A stretch of 64,000 nucleotides of DNA from Arion vulgaris (GCA_020796225.1 CM036753.1:3100001-3164000); one strand, 5' to 3'. Positions 21,301 through 28,689 are shown, counted from the first letter of the stretch. A program made the numbers and translations. Notes: generated by a model not told the origin, from the letters alone.

Positions 21301-22549
21301 TTACAGACATCTTAAAACTCCACACACAACAGCATATCAGTAGACCGAGTGTGCACTATCTCGTAAACTGATCATCAGTTAAACCTGCGACGCCTAACTA
21401 CAAAAAGCAGAGAAAAACAAAAGAAAAGAATTATATAGAAGAGATTGAACAAGTGTCTGAGAATAGAACGGTATGGAAGAATTTCTTGCATGCACTATAT
21501 AGCGTATAACAGTAAGAAAGGATTACATACACACACACATATATATATCTCTAATGGTGCATTAAGAATGAAAGATTAGTCTAAATTATAATGTGAAAAA
21601 CCCAAAAAAATGATCAACTTGCCTGTACAAAAACGTTGAAATTCCCATGCAGTTTCTCTAGAAGTGTCTTTCCGATTTGATCAATCTGTTCGTGTATGTC
21701 CAGCTCCCAAGGGGTTGTCACATCATCAAACATACTGTTCTCGATTAAATAACTGTGCACTTTACTGTCTTGTGGTGGTTCAATCAATTCAGGTGCTCCG
21801 ATCCATTTTCCTTCACAGTCTGTAATTTCTAAAGCTACAACAGGTCTAGTAAAGTCAGAGTCCATATCCAATACAACACCAATAGGCTTGTCACGATGAA
21901 ACAGTGGTCTCCATTCAGCATCCGCTTCTGCTTTGGCCCAGAGGCGTGACTCCTGACTTTGAGGTATGGAGTAAAGTTGTCTGGTTCTGTATTCAATGTG
22001 GCCAACTTTTTCCATCTTGCTGAATCGAACAATGTGGAAATCCTCCGCTGGAGAATTACTGAGCATTATTTTGAATGAGTTTATATTGTGTTCGATTTCC
22101 GGTCCACGTGCATATTTGTAGACGACAAGTTTCATTGCCTTGTGTCCGTCTGCAAGACCATACCATTGCACTAGCATTCGCCATGCGTCTTCGTGTACAA
22201 CGTCAACAGTATGTGCGTAGTCTCGTCTTGTAACGATAGGTCCAGGTGGAGATGAAGCTCGCTGACCGTAGTACTTTCTAGAACTATTGATGCCAACAAA
22301 CTTTTTAAGCTGCTCCAGCCATTCTGCTACTATCACGTACCAGAAATCCCCTTCGACAAGTTTTCGGTCGAAAAGGTGTTCCAACACAGCTCTCTGTGCC
22401 TGGAGATCTGGCGAAAATGTCTGACCTGAGGACAGACAGGTGGACACAGTTGTCGTTGCCGTTGCTGAAGACGGGGAAGATGCTCGTACCCCGGCCACGG
22501 CTGCAACAGGAACACAGCTAAAACCACCACAACTTGAAGGCGAAGACAT
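6133..22549 (-). CDS. DUSP-Ubl-coiled-coil-BTB(T1) protein, five-exon gene
   Basis: Gene-level entry; coding exons are 22549-21623, 16225-16067, 15148-14999, 11810-11686 and 6364-6133, read right to left. Phases agree at every junction (0, 0, 0, 2) and the joined length is 530 codons. Residues about 50-135 resemble a DUSP domain (FWYVIVAEWLEQLKKFVG, then PGPI, then DAWRMLVQWYG). Residues about 140-240 resemble the ubiquitin-like domain that follows DUSP in USP4/USP11/USP15 (RFSKMEKVGHIEY and LYSIPQSQESRLWAK). Residues 310-412 are charged coiled coil. Residues about 425-520 are a KCTD/T1-type BTB domain (LDIGGNQFTTS, SMLAAMFSGRHEL, YFIDRDGTHFRYVLNYLRDG). No USP catalytic Cys or His box is present. 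KCTD-type BTB domains often bind CUL3 and oligomerise; a role as a CUL3 adaptor is inference. Expression is unproven, but four spliced coding exons without frameshift argue that it is real. Upstream non-coding exons are likely but not located. Confidence 0.82.
6424..6601. repeat. 89-bp direct duplication
   Basis: Two copies of a unit beginning TGTCAA(C/A)GGCT and containing GCTCAGTGACAGCTGGATTT and GGGGGACCAGCG; lies at the start of intron 4 of the DUSP-Ubl-BTB gene. Confidence 0.9.
6705..6800 (+). mobile_element. tRNA-like SINE head
   Basis: GGCAAAGTGGCTAGGGCG resembles a pol III A box and GTGTGTTCGAATCTGAATCA a B box with the right spacing. Too divergent to be a functional tRNA gene; likely a SINE fragment. 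Confidence 0.45.
6842..7151. repeat. 77-bp minisatellite, 4 copies
   Basis: Unit begins GATCTGCTTTGTGCAACACT and ends GACAAATAAGT. Confidence 0.93.
7183..7288. repeat. 18-bp minisatellite, about 6 copies
   Basis: Unit TAGACTGTCAGAGCACTT. In frame it would read LDCQST; no support for coding. Confidence 0.93.
7410..7510. repeat. 25-bp minisatellite, 4 copies
   Basis: Unit AACATTGGCACAATGCAACA plus AATAC or AACAC, about 60 bp upstream of the GPCR start codon. Confidence 0.93.
7567..8661 (+). pseudogene. Class A (rhodopsin-like) GPCR, intronless, twice frameshifted
   Basis: The frame starts at ATG 7567 and runs 188 codons: TM1 around residues 32-52 (GCVFNPLSIYIL with the conserved Asn), TM2 with LMDL (Asp), TM3 Cys101 and ERV at 125-127, TM4 around 148-165. 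The frame breaks near 8110-8130, continues +1 through TM5 (MDGFCLAFMPSSVLIILNAA), and returns to the first frame near 8330. TM6 (FIICNFPYSFY) and TM7 (NNALNFFLYC, the NPxxY variant) follow from 8356. The motifs suggest a neuropeptide-type receptor of the kind expanded in molluscs; no ligand can be named. It lies inside intron 4 of the DUSP-Ubl-BTB gene on the opposite strand. The two breaks cancel, so this is either a decayed receptor or a gene damaged by two assembly indels. The last codons run into a 43-bp tandem repeat. Confidence 0.8.
8627..8800. repeat. 43-bp minisatellite overlapping the GPCR 3' end
   Basis: Four copies of a unit containing TTTTGTTCGGTCAGTGGCAC then TTGTTGCTTCGTTAACTGGA. 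The first copy supplies the last codons of the GPCR frame (SGQWHLLLR). Confidence 0.92.
9082..9842. repeat. 24-28-bp minisatellite, about 30 copies
   Basis: Variable unit GGGAGATGATTGGTTGAATG plus ATAAT or ATATTAAT. Higher-order alternation of 13-, 24- and 27-bp forms is visible. Confidence 0.93.
9890..10400 (-). mobile_element. Decayed LINE fragment
   Basis: Shares GGTCCTTCAGATTGTCTCCC, GCAGCCGCCATG, CATCCTGAATCCA and TTCCATAATGGTCTTCTCCA with stretches at 25.2-25.5 kb and 28.06-28.33 kb. Minus-strand TAEKMDSGCN matches the 28-kb LINE. Confidence 0.6.
10401..11080. other. Intron DNA without recognised gene
   Basis: Contains a GGGCGAAACG-bearing stretch (10610-10680) reminiscent of Penelope tails; otherwise nothing recognisable. 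Confidence 0.4.
11155..11405 (-). mobile_element. tRNA-derived SINE, family A
   Basis: On the minus strand it begins GAGAGCCGCTGTAGCGTAGT (A-box-like) and has GGTGGTTCAGCTCCCGC (B-box-like), then a family body. Related copies: 13765-13885 (+), 16490-16775 (+), 50110-50336 (-). Confidence 0.7.
11440..11685 (-). repeat. Three downstream tandem copies of the 3' half of exon 4
   Basis: Units of about 73-76 bp copy the segment from ACATCAGTAC through the exon 4 donor and into the intron. Each keeps TTAACCAGAGATCCCAACTC and ATGTTCAG. The middle two keep the GTGAG donor; the most distal one has ATGAG, so that donor is lost. Coding differences between copies include MLAAMFS, MLAVMFS and MLTVMFS. Copies also keep an AG (ACATCAG) that could act as an acceptor. 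Confidence 0.85.
11686..11810 (-). CDS. Exon 4 of DUSP-Ubl-BTB gene: N-terminal half of T1/BTB domain
   Basis: 125 nt entering in phase 0 after TTATGTCCACAG and leaving in phase 2 before GTGAGAAAC. It encodes RMSELGKVHESRIKLDIGG, then NQFTTSVLTLTRDPNSMLAA, then MFS. This is the standard opening of a KCTD/T1 BTB domain. The split Ser codon is completed by the first base of exon 5. Three partial copies of the 3' half of this exon lie immediately downstream (11440-11685). Confidence 0.88.
11970..12185 (-). mobile_element. GAA-tailed SINE-like repeat, family B
   Basis: Minus strand ends in GAACGCAAAGAAGAAGAAGA. The body includes GCATGTCGTAAGAGGCGACT and CCAATGTGCAACGTATACAC. Copies recur at 41835-42080 (+), 53490-53628 (+), 57182-57425 (-) and 39870-39975 (-). 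Confidence 0.7.
12225..12400 (+). mobile_element. tRNA-like SINE, family C
   Basis: GAGATCTGGGTTCAATCCCG is a near-perfect B box. Downstream CTTTCGCGGTGACTGCACTA recurs at 25610-25795 on the other strand. Confidence 0.6.
12715..12930. repeat. 54-bp minisatellite, 4 copies
   Basis: Unit AACAGAGTGGCATTGTTACT then ACACAATCCCAGTTCGTTGA. Multiple-of-three length leaves both strands open; no coding evidence. Confidence 0.93.
12935..13764. other. Intron DNA without recognised gene
   Basis: AT-rich. A decayed GATAAAAACCTACGGTTGAA ACG stretch (13450-13472) resembles the Penelope tail motif. Nothing else seen. Confidence 0.4.
13765..13885 (+). mobile_element. SINE family A, fragment
   Basis: Matches the complement of 11200-11330, including GTGATGTTGATCACATCACC and CATCGTGTGCCGACGGTCAA. 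Confidence 0.65.
14212..14852. repeat. 78-bp minisatellite, about 8 copies
   Basis: Unit CATCAAAACTACATGGCACC then AGAGATGAGCTCCAGACAAC, AGTCGACTTTATCATAAGAA and CGCGTCTAACAGTATAAT. One copy (14520-14580) has several single-base insertions. Lies 150 bp beyond exon 3 of the DUSP-Ubl-BTB gene. Confidence 0.95.
14942..15009 (-). repeat. Triplicated exon 3 donor region (27-bp unit)
   Basis: Three near-identical units contain AAGAACTACAG followed by GTAAAATGA, the last codons of exon 3 plus its 5' splice site. Only the upstream-most donor on the minus strand gives an open frame. Confidence 0.85.
14999..15148 (-). CDS. Exon 3 of DUSP-Ubl-BTB gene: coiled coil
   Basis: 50 codons, phase 0 at both ends. 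The acceptor is CTACGTCTGCAG before GAATATG and the donor is CTACAG before GTAAAATG. The peptide runs EYESMRLDLERQFADKQEDM to EKFQQELQ, a strong coiled coil. The donor region is tandemly triplicated just downstream; only the first donor keeps the frame, because a TGA follows within three codons. Confidence 0.82.
15240..16060. other. Intron 2 of the DUSP-Ubl-BTB gene
   Basis: AT-rich; a short GGGCAGACCCATTGGTGCGC stretch (15540-15600) matches the end of RNase H LINE fragments elsewhere. No coding frame recognised. Confidence 0.45.
16067..16225 (-). CDS. Exon 2 of DUSP-Ubl-BTB gene: coiled coil
   Basis: 53 codons, phase 0 at both ends. The acceptor is TTTTTCTAG before AGAGCC and the donor is AAG before GTATGG. 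The peptide starts RAKDHIEARECHIREQERQ and ends NCEDKIK; it is rich in Glu, Arg and Lys with heptad-like spacing. Residues 310-362 of the joined protein. Confidence 0.8.
16490..16775 (+). mobile_element. SINE family A
   Basis: Begins with the tRNA-like GACGCTATAGCATAGCTGTT and continues with the family body. Carries an internal 17-18-bp triplication of CAGGTCGATCC(C/G)GT (16590-16640). Confidence 0.6.
17060..17300 (+). mobile_element. Penelope-like element tail remnant
   Basis: Shares CATTTATTTCGTTATTCGTT, TTGATAAAGGCCTTTTTGTC and TTACGTGCTTCG with the tail of the element at 62.4-62.6 kb. Confidence 0.6.
17300..18265 (+). mobile_element. Decayed LINE, RT to C-terminal end
   Basis: Broken plus-strand frames: IRTAPDPE, NEIKALENIGISVIKS, ICIALSKQ, ISQEQCGF (RT) and later RRRKWR and RKRGRSKHIFRQ (C-terminal). 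Interrupted at 17475-17640 by a hAT MITE. Confidence 0.7.
17475..17640. mobile_element. hAT-type MITE with 8-bp target duplication
   Basis: Terminal inverted repeats CAGTGGCGGCTCGT and ACGAGCCGCCACTG are perfect. CTGAAATC is duplicated at 17467-17474 and 17641-17648. 166 bp, non-coding. Confidence 0.93.
18655..18993 (-). mobile_element. tRNA-derived SINE, family D
   Basis: Complement of the full-length copy at 38927-39257; poly-T at the left end, tRNA-like head (CTAGAGTAGTTGATAGTAGC) at the right end. Flanks AACCTGTAG and AACCCTGTAG look like a target duplication. Confidence 0.85.
19395..21500 (+). mobile_element. LINE 3' end hosting a 24-bp satellite
   Basis: Left flank CTGAGAAGAAATGATCAAAC AATCACAAAGCAGG and right flank GACAAAGAGTGCAAGAAAGG match the LINE at 41460-41560 on either side of its KQALKW codons. 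The terminal part (21440-21500: GATTGAACAAGTGTCTGAGA, ACGGTATGGAAGAA) matches 41600-41660. A further 245 bp of other sequence lies at 21185-21430. Confidence 0.8.
19437..21100. repeat. 24-bp minisatellite, about 69 copies
   Basis: Unit GACAAAGCAGGTAGTGAAGT plus GGGA or GGGG, with many 22-23-bp variants in the G run. All three minus-strand frames stay open for over 500 codons and plus-strand frames for up to 217 (GDKAGSEV). It sits in intron 1 of the DUSP-Ubl-BTB gene. Confidence 0.97.
21617..21625 (-). promoter_or_regulatory. GC-type 5' splice site of intron 1
   Basis: The minus strand reads CAG then GCAAGT, the usual consensus of GC-AG introns. Exit phase 0 matches the phase-0 acceptor of exon 2. 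The closest GT (in TTTGTACAG) is a poor donor and would change the phase. Confidence 0.65.
21623..22549 (-). CDS. Exon 1 of DUSP-Ubl-BTB gene: DUSP and ubiquitin-like domains
   Basis: 309 codons from the ATG at 22549-22547, chosen because it has G at -3 and follows no other well-placed start; an in-frame ATG 20 codons upstream (MLPSSVT) has a weak context. The N-terminal 45 residues are Ser/Ala/Thr-rich and probably disordered. The DUSP fold is marked by WYVIVAEWLEQ, PGPI and AWRMLVQWYG. The Ubl follows from about residue 140. An acidic segment (residues 225-300) links to the coil. The open frame runs upstream to 22834, and TTTTCATCACAG ending at 22617 could be a 3' splice site for a 5' untranslated exon. 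The exon ends at CAG followed by GCAAGT, a GC-type donor, and that phase-0 exit fits exon 2. Confidence 0.85.
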
Positions 22550-22585
22550 TCCGAAACGGCGTTCGCTGTTCACTTGGCGGTGAAA

Positions 22586-22593
22586 TGACGTCA
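22586..22593. promoter_or_regulatory. CRE-like palindrome TGACGTCA
   Basis: A perfect 8-bp cAMP-response element palindrome 37 bp upstream of the chosen start of the DUSP-Ubl-BTB gene, in a locally more GC-rich stretch. It may be a promoter element if transcription starts nearby, or chance sequence in a 5' UTR. Confidence 0.35.
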
Positions 22594-22619
22594 CTGACGA
22601 GGGTAGCATAAGGTGCCTG

Positions 22620-23700
22620 TGATGAAAACATGTTATAGTTACATTATTAGCCTGAGCCGTGTGCAAAATGTGCAGCGTGTTCCAAATGCGCATAAATCTA
22701 CCTGCAGGATTCCTGCACACGGTGGCATGCTCAACGCGCGTGTGTGTGCACATGCAGAACTGCGGAGAAATCAACCTCTTACAAAACTGACACGCTGACC
22801 TATAACCTTTATTGCTGGCATCTAAAAATAGCAATGAAGGAGTTCACGTGCTTTTTTGTTTACAAACATGGTGGTTCAAGAATCACAGTTTTGGAGTCAA
22901 AAACGAGCATAACCCGCGAAAAACACTAACGTTTACAAGGCAACACACACACTTTCAACAACATTTCATTCAAATTATTATAATAATGTCTGCTAACTTC
23001 TCTTTCATTTGATTTAAACTAACTGACCAATAAAATCAGGATTTCATATTTTTTTAAATATACGTATTAATTCCTAGATTGGGCGTCTCATCCCAGTTGA
23101 TATACTAGTGTTACTGTGTCTAAACTACAAATATAATGAAGGAGTAATTGCAACAATGCAATTGAAAATATTCATATTTATTTGGTTAAATCTTACCTTT
23201 AGTTAGAATCAATCACTTGATACTCGGAGCAAGTCTCCGTTGAGGAAAAAAAAAGAAGGATAAAATTAGTTAAGCCAAGTTCCTAAAGTTAAAGTTTATA
23301 TATACTCACCCTTGAGAACGCACGTGATGAGGAGACCAGACCGAGGCTGCTTGACAATAAGCCAAAGATTACGTCATGTCTTTCTGATAACATCGCAGAT
23401 CACCTGGTACTTGAAGATTTCTTTGTTTTTGTCTGATCCCCAAAACGTCCACATTGCCTGGGTATTCTCCTCGTTTTCCCTCTCTCTATTTATAATTAAC
23501 AGTAACTGCTTAAAATATCAACAGTCACTTATTATCAGTAACCATTAATCAGTAACTCATCAATAGTAACATGTTATAGTAACCATTAATCAGTAACTCA
23601 CCAAGAGTAATATGTTATAGTAACAGTAAAGTAACAATACAGATTAAGTAAATGTGTTGTATATTTTTTTAAACGAACTGGTCAAAGAAGAGGGAAAATG
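22620..23700. other. Upstream region of the DUSP-Ubl-BTB gene
   Basis: The first 250 bp are less AT-rich and may hold the promoter or 5' exon. A 40-bp unit (GTAACCATTAATCAGTAACT) is repeated about twice at 23535-23625. No gene seen. Confidence 0.4.
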
Positions 23701-23712
23701 TAGGCTTCCAAC

Positions 23713-23888
23713 CATGGGCGTCCACATACATTTTTCCAGGAAGGGCAAAATGAATTTTAAAATTGTTAGTTGGTAGTTTACTTCGCTGAAGTGAAGAAGA
23801 TCAGATTTGCATACAACTGTGTTATCAAAAAGACATCTTTAAGGGGGTGGCACTTGCCCCCTCTTTGCTTAATATATGAACGCCCATG
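23713..23888. mobile_element. hAT-like MITE
   Basis: Ends CATGGGCGTCCA and the complement CATGGGCGTTCA are inverted repeats. Flanks CTTCCAAC (23705-23712) and CTTCCTAC (23889-23896) match at 7 of 8 positions, as expected for an aged 8-bp duplication. Confidence 0.75.
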
Positions 23889-24002
23889 CTTCCTACAAGA
23901 CTAGAACAGTGGTTCAACAGTGGTTCAACAGTGGTTCAACATTATAAAAAATTATTTCTCGGAAATGGAATATTTTGGTCACATTAAGGGTTGCAGTGGT
24001 TT

Positions 24003-24004
<2 letters not shown>

Positions 24005-24047
<43 letters not shown>

Positions 24048-24058
24048 TAGAGAGAGCA
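24005..24058. repeat. GA microsatellite
   Basis: (AGAGAG)n, about 50 bp with minor interruptions. Confidence 0.95.
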
Positions 24059-24439
24059 GTGATAGAGGGCATGGTTCCTGGAAGATAAGACAAACACAAC
24101 GGTGATAACATGCCATTAAAGAAACCTTGAACAGGACGATGAAGGAGGCAGGATAACTGGCTACAGATCAAGCGTCTTCATGGCTGGTTGGGAATGAGAA
24201 CAACATTTTGATAAGGTCATGCTACCGCAATATATATCTATATATTCCCTTTAGGCTCATTATCTATGTATTTGCATAGTTCAGTAAAGAAAACAAGGAA
24301 CGGTAACTGGGGGCGATATTCAGTTGGCCGAGGTCCCGAACACAAGCGCTTCCGATTCCTGTTTACTTTAGCAAGGGGAGGTCACCACATGGCGGAAGTT
24401 ACCTATCCTTATTTTAGCTATTTGTTGTGCATATGTTCC

Positions 24440-24765
24440 AAATGCTGGGTGTAACAAGAAGAGACCGGTTGAGAAATGAAGACATCAGGAAAAAGTGGGT
24501 ACAACATCAGTACTAGACTTCATCAAGAAACAACAAATTAAATGGTTCGGTCACGTAAGCAGATTACCATCAGACAGTGCACCCTAAAGAGCAATGCTGC
24601 TCCGATACAATGGGTACAAAGCAAAAGGCCGGCCACGCAAAAGATGGACCTCAGAGATAACAGAGGCGACGAAAGAGACTATCTACGAAGCGCATACTAG
24701 GGCCCGTTTTAGAAATCTCTTCCTGACCTGACGCTGTGAGGCATACAGGATTCGAGAAAGAAAAA
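24440..24765 (+). mobile_element. LINE 3' coding end
   Basis: Plus-strand reading [58 protein letters not shown] then ARFRNLFLT with one in-frame stop. Same family as 42.4-42.8 kb, 47.4, 48.7 and 63.3 kb. Confidence 0.85.
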
Positions 24766-25189
24766 AAGAAAAAAATGTTCCAAATGTTTATGATAATTAT
24801 TGTCTCTGTTATCTGTTTTTCGACATTGGTTATAATAATGGTGATGGAATCAGATTAATTTCAAGAAACAATGGATAGGCTACCTTCATGAGAGACAATT
24901 TTCTAAAGTGATCTCACTATGACGCTACATGCTGGACACAATAATACGATAATATGTAGATACAGCATATTTATCTCTTTGTATCTACTCAAGTAGATAT
25001 CGCTACATATATCGCCTTTGTGTTGCCGGGACTAACAAAGGCATGAAATAATAGTAACACTGTGACCTACAAGGCATGTTGTAAAAGACGACTAAGTTAA
25101 GGTCGGCTTGGGGCTGACTACCTCATCCAGTAGAAAATTGTAGCTACAAAATACAACCAACCATGAACTAGGATGAGTTGGTTGAGGGC

Positions 25190-25520
25190 CTATGCTCCAT
25201 CATTATCCAATAGCTTGTCCTGATCAGAACTTTGCCACCCTACCAGTCCTTCAAAATCTCTCTCTCTCTCTCTCATATGTCTCTGAAGCCGTCATGCTGA
25301 AATCATCAGTCACATCCTGAATCTATCTTCTCTGTGGTCTTCATCTTCTCCACTTTGCCAGGATGATTACTTCCATAATGGTCTTCTCTAACCCGTGTGT
25401 CTTTATATATGTACACAATACTTATGTTCTCATTATTATTTGTAGCCTGACAATTTCCTTTGATTTAAAGGTTTTTTTCTAGATAGATCTATTTGTTTTC
25501 TTCTCTGTCAATGATATACA
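25190..25520 (-). mobile_element. Decayed LINE fragment
   Basis: Homologous to 9890-10250 (AGCTTGTCCTGATCAGAACT, CATCCTGAATC, TTCCATAATGGTCTTCTC). Interrupted by a CT microsatellite at 25255-25275. Confidence 0.6.
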
Positions 25521-25609
25521 TAAGAACTCTTCTGTAAAAAAAAACACACAAACAAACTATCGTTACTGCATGTAGTACCGCTTTTTAGGACGATGTAGGA
25601 CAGGTGGGA

Positions 25610-25795
25610 CGAGAGCCTGATAAATTTAATGGCCGAATGGCTAGTGCAGTCACCGCGAAGCTCGTTAGGTTAGCATTTTTCATTTATGCCTACAACAGAA
25701 AGAAATCCTTGACCTTACCGTGAATTGAACAGGAGTCTCCCACATGGGAGTCGCATTCTAATCTAGTCGGCCAGACAAAAACACATGTTTTCATA
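25610..25795 (-). mobile_element. tRNA-like SINE, family C
   Basis: On the minus strand GGCCGACTAGATTAGAATGC and TCCTGTTCAATTCACGG form A- and B-box-like parts. Shares its body with 12225-12400. Confidence 0.6.
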
Positions 25796-26089
25796 ATGCT
25801 TTGTTTATTGTTTATTGTTTAAGGTCTATGTTTCACAATCATACGTTGCCATTGGGAATATGCATGCTCTTAGTATTCTAATCTTTGTTTTCATGTCAGT
25901 TCCATTCTATACTGTTTTTAGTTATTTCATTGTTTTTGTTATGGCCATGTTTGTACTTTTAATTTCCTTCATCCCATTTCCATCTGTTGTTAGCAATGAA
26001 CCGAATTATTCAAACTATTACATTTTCTATGTGCTCAATCCTATTCAATGTTGATAGTCCTATTGTTAGCATGTTATTCAGTATTATGT

Positions 26090-26640
26090 GTCAACCACAG
26101 GAGAGGATAGAATAGTAACACTATTTTCACATGTTTGTTCATGTATTTATGTGCTCAGCACAGTGAGAGAGAGAGAGAGATAGAATAGTAACACTATTTC
26201 AGCATGTCTTAGTCATGATTATGGTCTCGAGCACAAGTGAGAGAGAGAGAGAGAAAATAGAGATAGTAACTATTGTTACCCATGCTTAGTCATGTATTTA
26301 TGTGTCTCGAGCACAACAGTGAGAGAGGAGAGAGAGATAAGAGATAGTAACACTATTGTTAGCAGCATGTCTTAGTTCATGTATTTATGTGTCTCGAGCA
26401 CACAGTGAGGAGAGAGAGAGAGAGAAGAGAGAAGAACACTTTGTTGCATGTCTAGTTCATGTATTTATGTCTCAGAAAGAGAGAGAGAGAGAGGAGATAG
26501 TACACTATTGTTAGCAGCATGTCTTAGTTCATGTATTTATGTGCTCCGAGCACAACAGAGAGGGAGAGAGAGAGAGAGGAGAAAGAGAGATATAACACTA
26601 TGGTCAAGCATGTCTTAGTTCATGTATTTAGTGTCAGCAC

Positions 26641-26678
<38 letters not shown>

Positions 26679-26819
26679 TAACAATATTGTTAGCAGCATG
26701 TCTTAGTTCATGTATTTATGTGTCTCGAGCACAACACAGAGAGAGGGAGAGAGATAGTAACACTATTGTCAGCAGCATGTCTTAGTTCATGTATTTATGT
26801 GCCTCGAGCACAACAGAGA

Positions 26820-26862
<43 letters not shown>

Positions 26863-27085
26863 TAACACTATTGTTAGCAGCATGTCTTAGTTCATGTATT
26901 TATGTGTCTCGAGCACAGAGAGAGAGGAGAGATAGAAAAGAGAGAGAAAGAGAGAGAGAGAAAGAGAGAGAGAGTAACACTATTGTCAGCAGCATGTCTT
27001 AGTTCATGTATTTATGTGCCTCCAGCACAACAGAGAGAGAGAGAGACAGAGAGAGAGAGGGAGAGAGAGAGAGAGGGAGAATATA
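26090..27085. repeat. Compound GA satellite, about 12 copies of an 80-95-bp unit
   Basis: Each unit has ATAGTAACACTATTGTTAGC, AGCATGTCTTAGTTCATGTA and TTTATGTGTCTCGAGCACAA followed by a GA run. Copies between 26150 and 26640 carry many single-base insertions and losses; those from 26690 on are nearly clean. Confidence 0.93.
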
Positions 27086-27189
27086 AACTATATAATTGAT
27101 TGACTGGGTCAAAAGAAACAAATTAAGAACGTCATGCTCTAGAATCATCAAATTTAGACATTGTAATACTGAATAAATATGCAGATCAA

Positions 27190-28330
27190 TGCACCATTTA
27201 TCATGCGATCGTTTTATCTGTTGTCATTATTTTTGTTTTTGTCACATTGAGATATATATTTTGTTTTTCGCTTTTATCTTTCACTTCCCCAAATAATTTT
27301 TCAATCGCTTTTTGTGATGTTGACAGTAACATTGCATCATCAGCGTATCCTAGTTCATGTATTTCTCTTCCTCCGATTATAAAAGGATCGTATTGTTCTT
27401 TTCCGCTATCTTCTGTAACACCCCTCATGATGTTTTCCGCATATATGTTAAACAGACAAGGCGACAAAATGCAGCCTTGTCTGACTCCCTGCCTTATGTC
27501 AAACCAGTCTGATGTATCATCACGTGTTCTGACTCCCTGCCCTATGTCAAACCAGTCTGATGTATCATCACGTGTTCTGACTCCCTGCCCTATGTCAAAC
27601 CAGTCTGATGTATCATCACGTGTTCTGACTCCTGCCTATGTCAAACCAGTCTGATGTATCATCACGTGTTCTGACTCCTGCCCCATGTCAAACCAGTCTG
27701 ATGTATCATCACGTGTTCTGACTCCCTGCCCTATGTCAAACCAGTCTGATGTATCATCACGTGTTCTGACTCCCTGCCTTATGTCAAACCAGTATGATGT
27801 ATCATCACGTGTTCTGACTCCCTGCCTTATGTCAAACCAGTCTGACGTATCATCACGTGTTCTGACTCCCTGCCCTATGTCAAACCAGTCTGATGTATCA
27901 TCACGTGTTCTGACTCCCTGCCCTATGTCAAACCAGTCTGATGTATCATCACGTGTTCTGACTCCCTGCTCTATGTCAAATCAGTCTGATGTATCATCAC
28001 GTGTTCTGACTCCCTGCCCTATGACAAACCAGTCTGACGTATCATCACGTGTTCTTACAGCCGCCGTTTGATCACTGTTCAAACCATGAGTTACACCCTG
28101 AATCCATCTTCTCCGTGGTCTTCCTCTCCTCCTCTTTGCCTGGATGCCCTCTTCAATGATGATCTTATCCAACCCTTCGTGTCATTGTATATTTATCCAA
28201 AATACTTCAATTTTCTCATTCTTATTTGTAGCATCAGCCAGTTTTCTTTAATTTTGAATTCTTTCTGGATAGTTCTATTTGTTGTCATCTATGTCCATGA
28301 TATACGGAGAAATGCTTTGTAAAAACAATA
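27190..28330 (-). mobile_element. LINE RT fragment with in-frame tandem expansion
   Basis: Minus-strand frame SPCLFNIYAENIMR then HELGYADDAMLLSTSQKAIE (the YADD catalytic motif) and NVTKTKIMTTDKTIA. Just before SPCLFN the sequence DDTSDWFDIxQGVRTR is repeated. To the right (28060-28180) is EEGIQAKRRRGRPRRRWIQG, a LINE C-terminal motif, so two element parts are joined in scrambled order. Confidence 0.8.
27476..28056. repeat. 48-bp minisatellite inside LINE RT, about 12 copies
   Basis: Unit CTGACTCCCTGCCCTATGTC then AAACCAGTCTGATGTATCAT and CACGTGTT; 16 codons on the minus strand. Two copies have lost one or two bases of CCCTGCCC, which breaks the frame. Confidence 0.95.
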
Positions 28331-28689
28331 TTACCAACTCTAGTTTGTTATTTATTTTAGTTACAAACATTTGTAAATTTTTTTCTTTAAAAACATTCAT
28401 TCCCGCGTAATTCATTTTTCCCCAAGCTATTATAAAGTATCGTGTTGAGCTAATAATAGAAACAGGAGAGAATGCCAACAAACACCATTAACTGGAAGAT
28501 GAACTTGTATATAGGTGAATTTGGAGGAGAGTTTAAAATAAACTGTAAAACACAAACGTAAGTGTATAAAGTTAGATATTTTGACGGGACAAACATAAGA
28601 CGTAGTACTTTCTCTTAGAAACCATACAGCTTGAACATCTTTACACTAGCCTTCTGTTGACTATTACTTTATTTTCATAACTTTTACTT

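Noticed and set aside
27247..28071. Plus-strand open frames MSNQSDVSSRVLTPC repeated
   Set aside because: Complement of the expanded LINE RT segment; the minus strand carries the real motifs.
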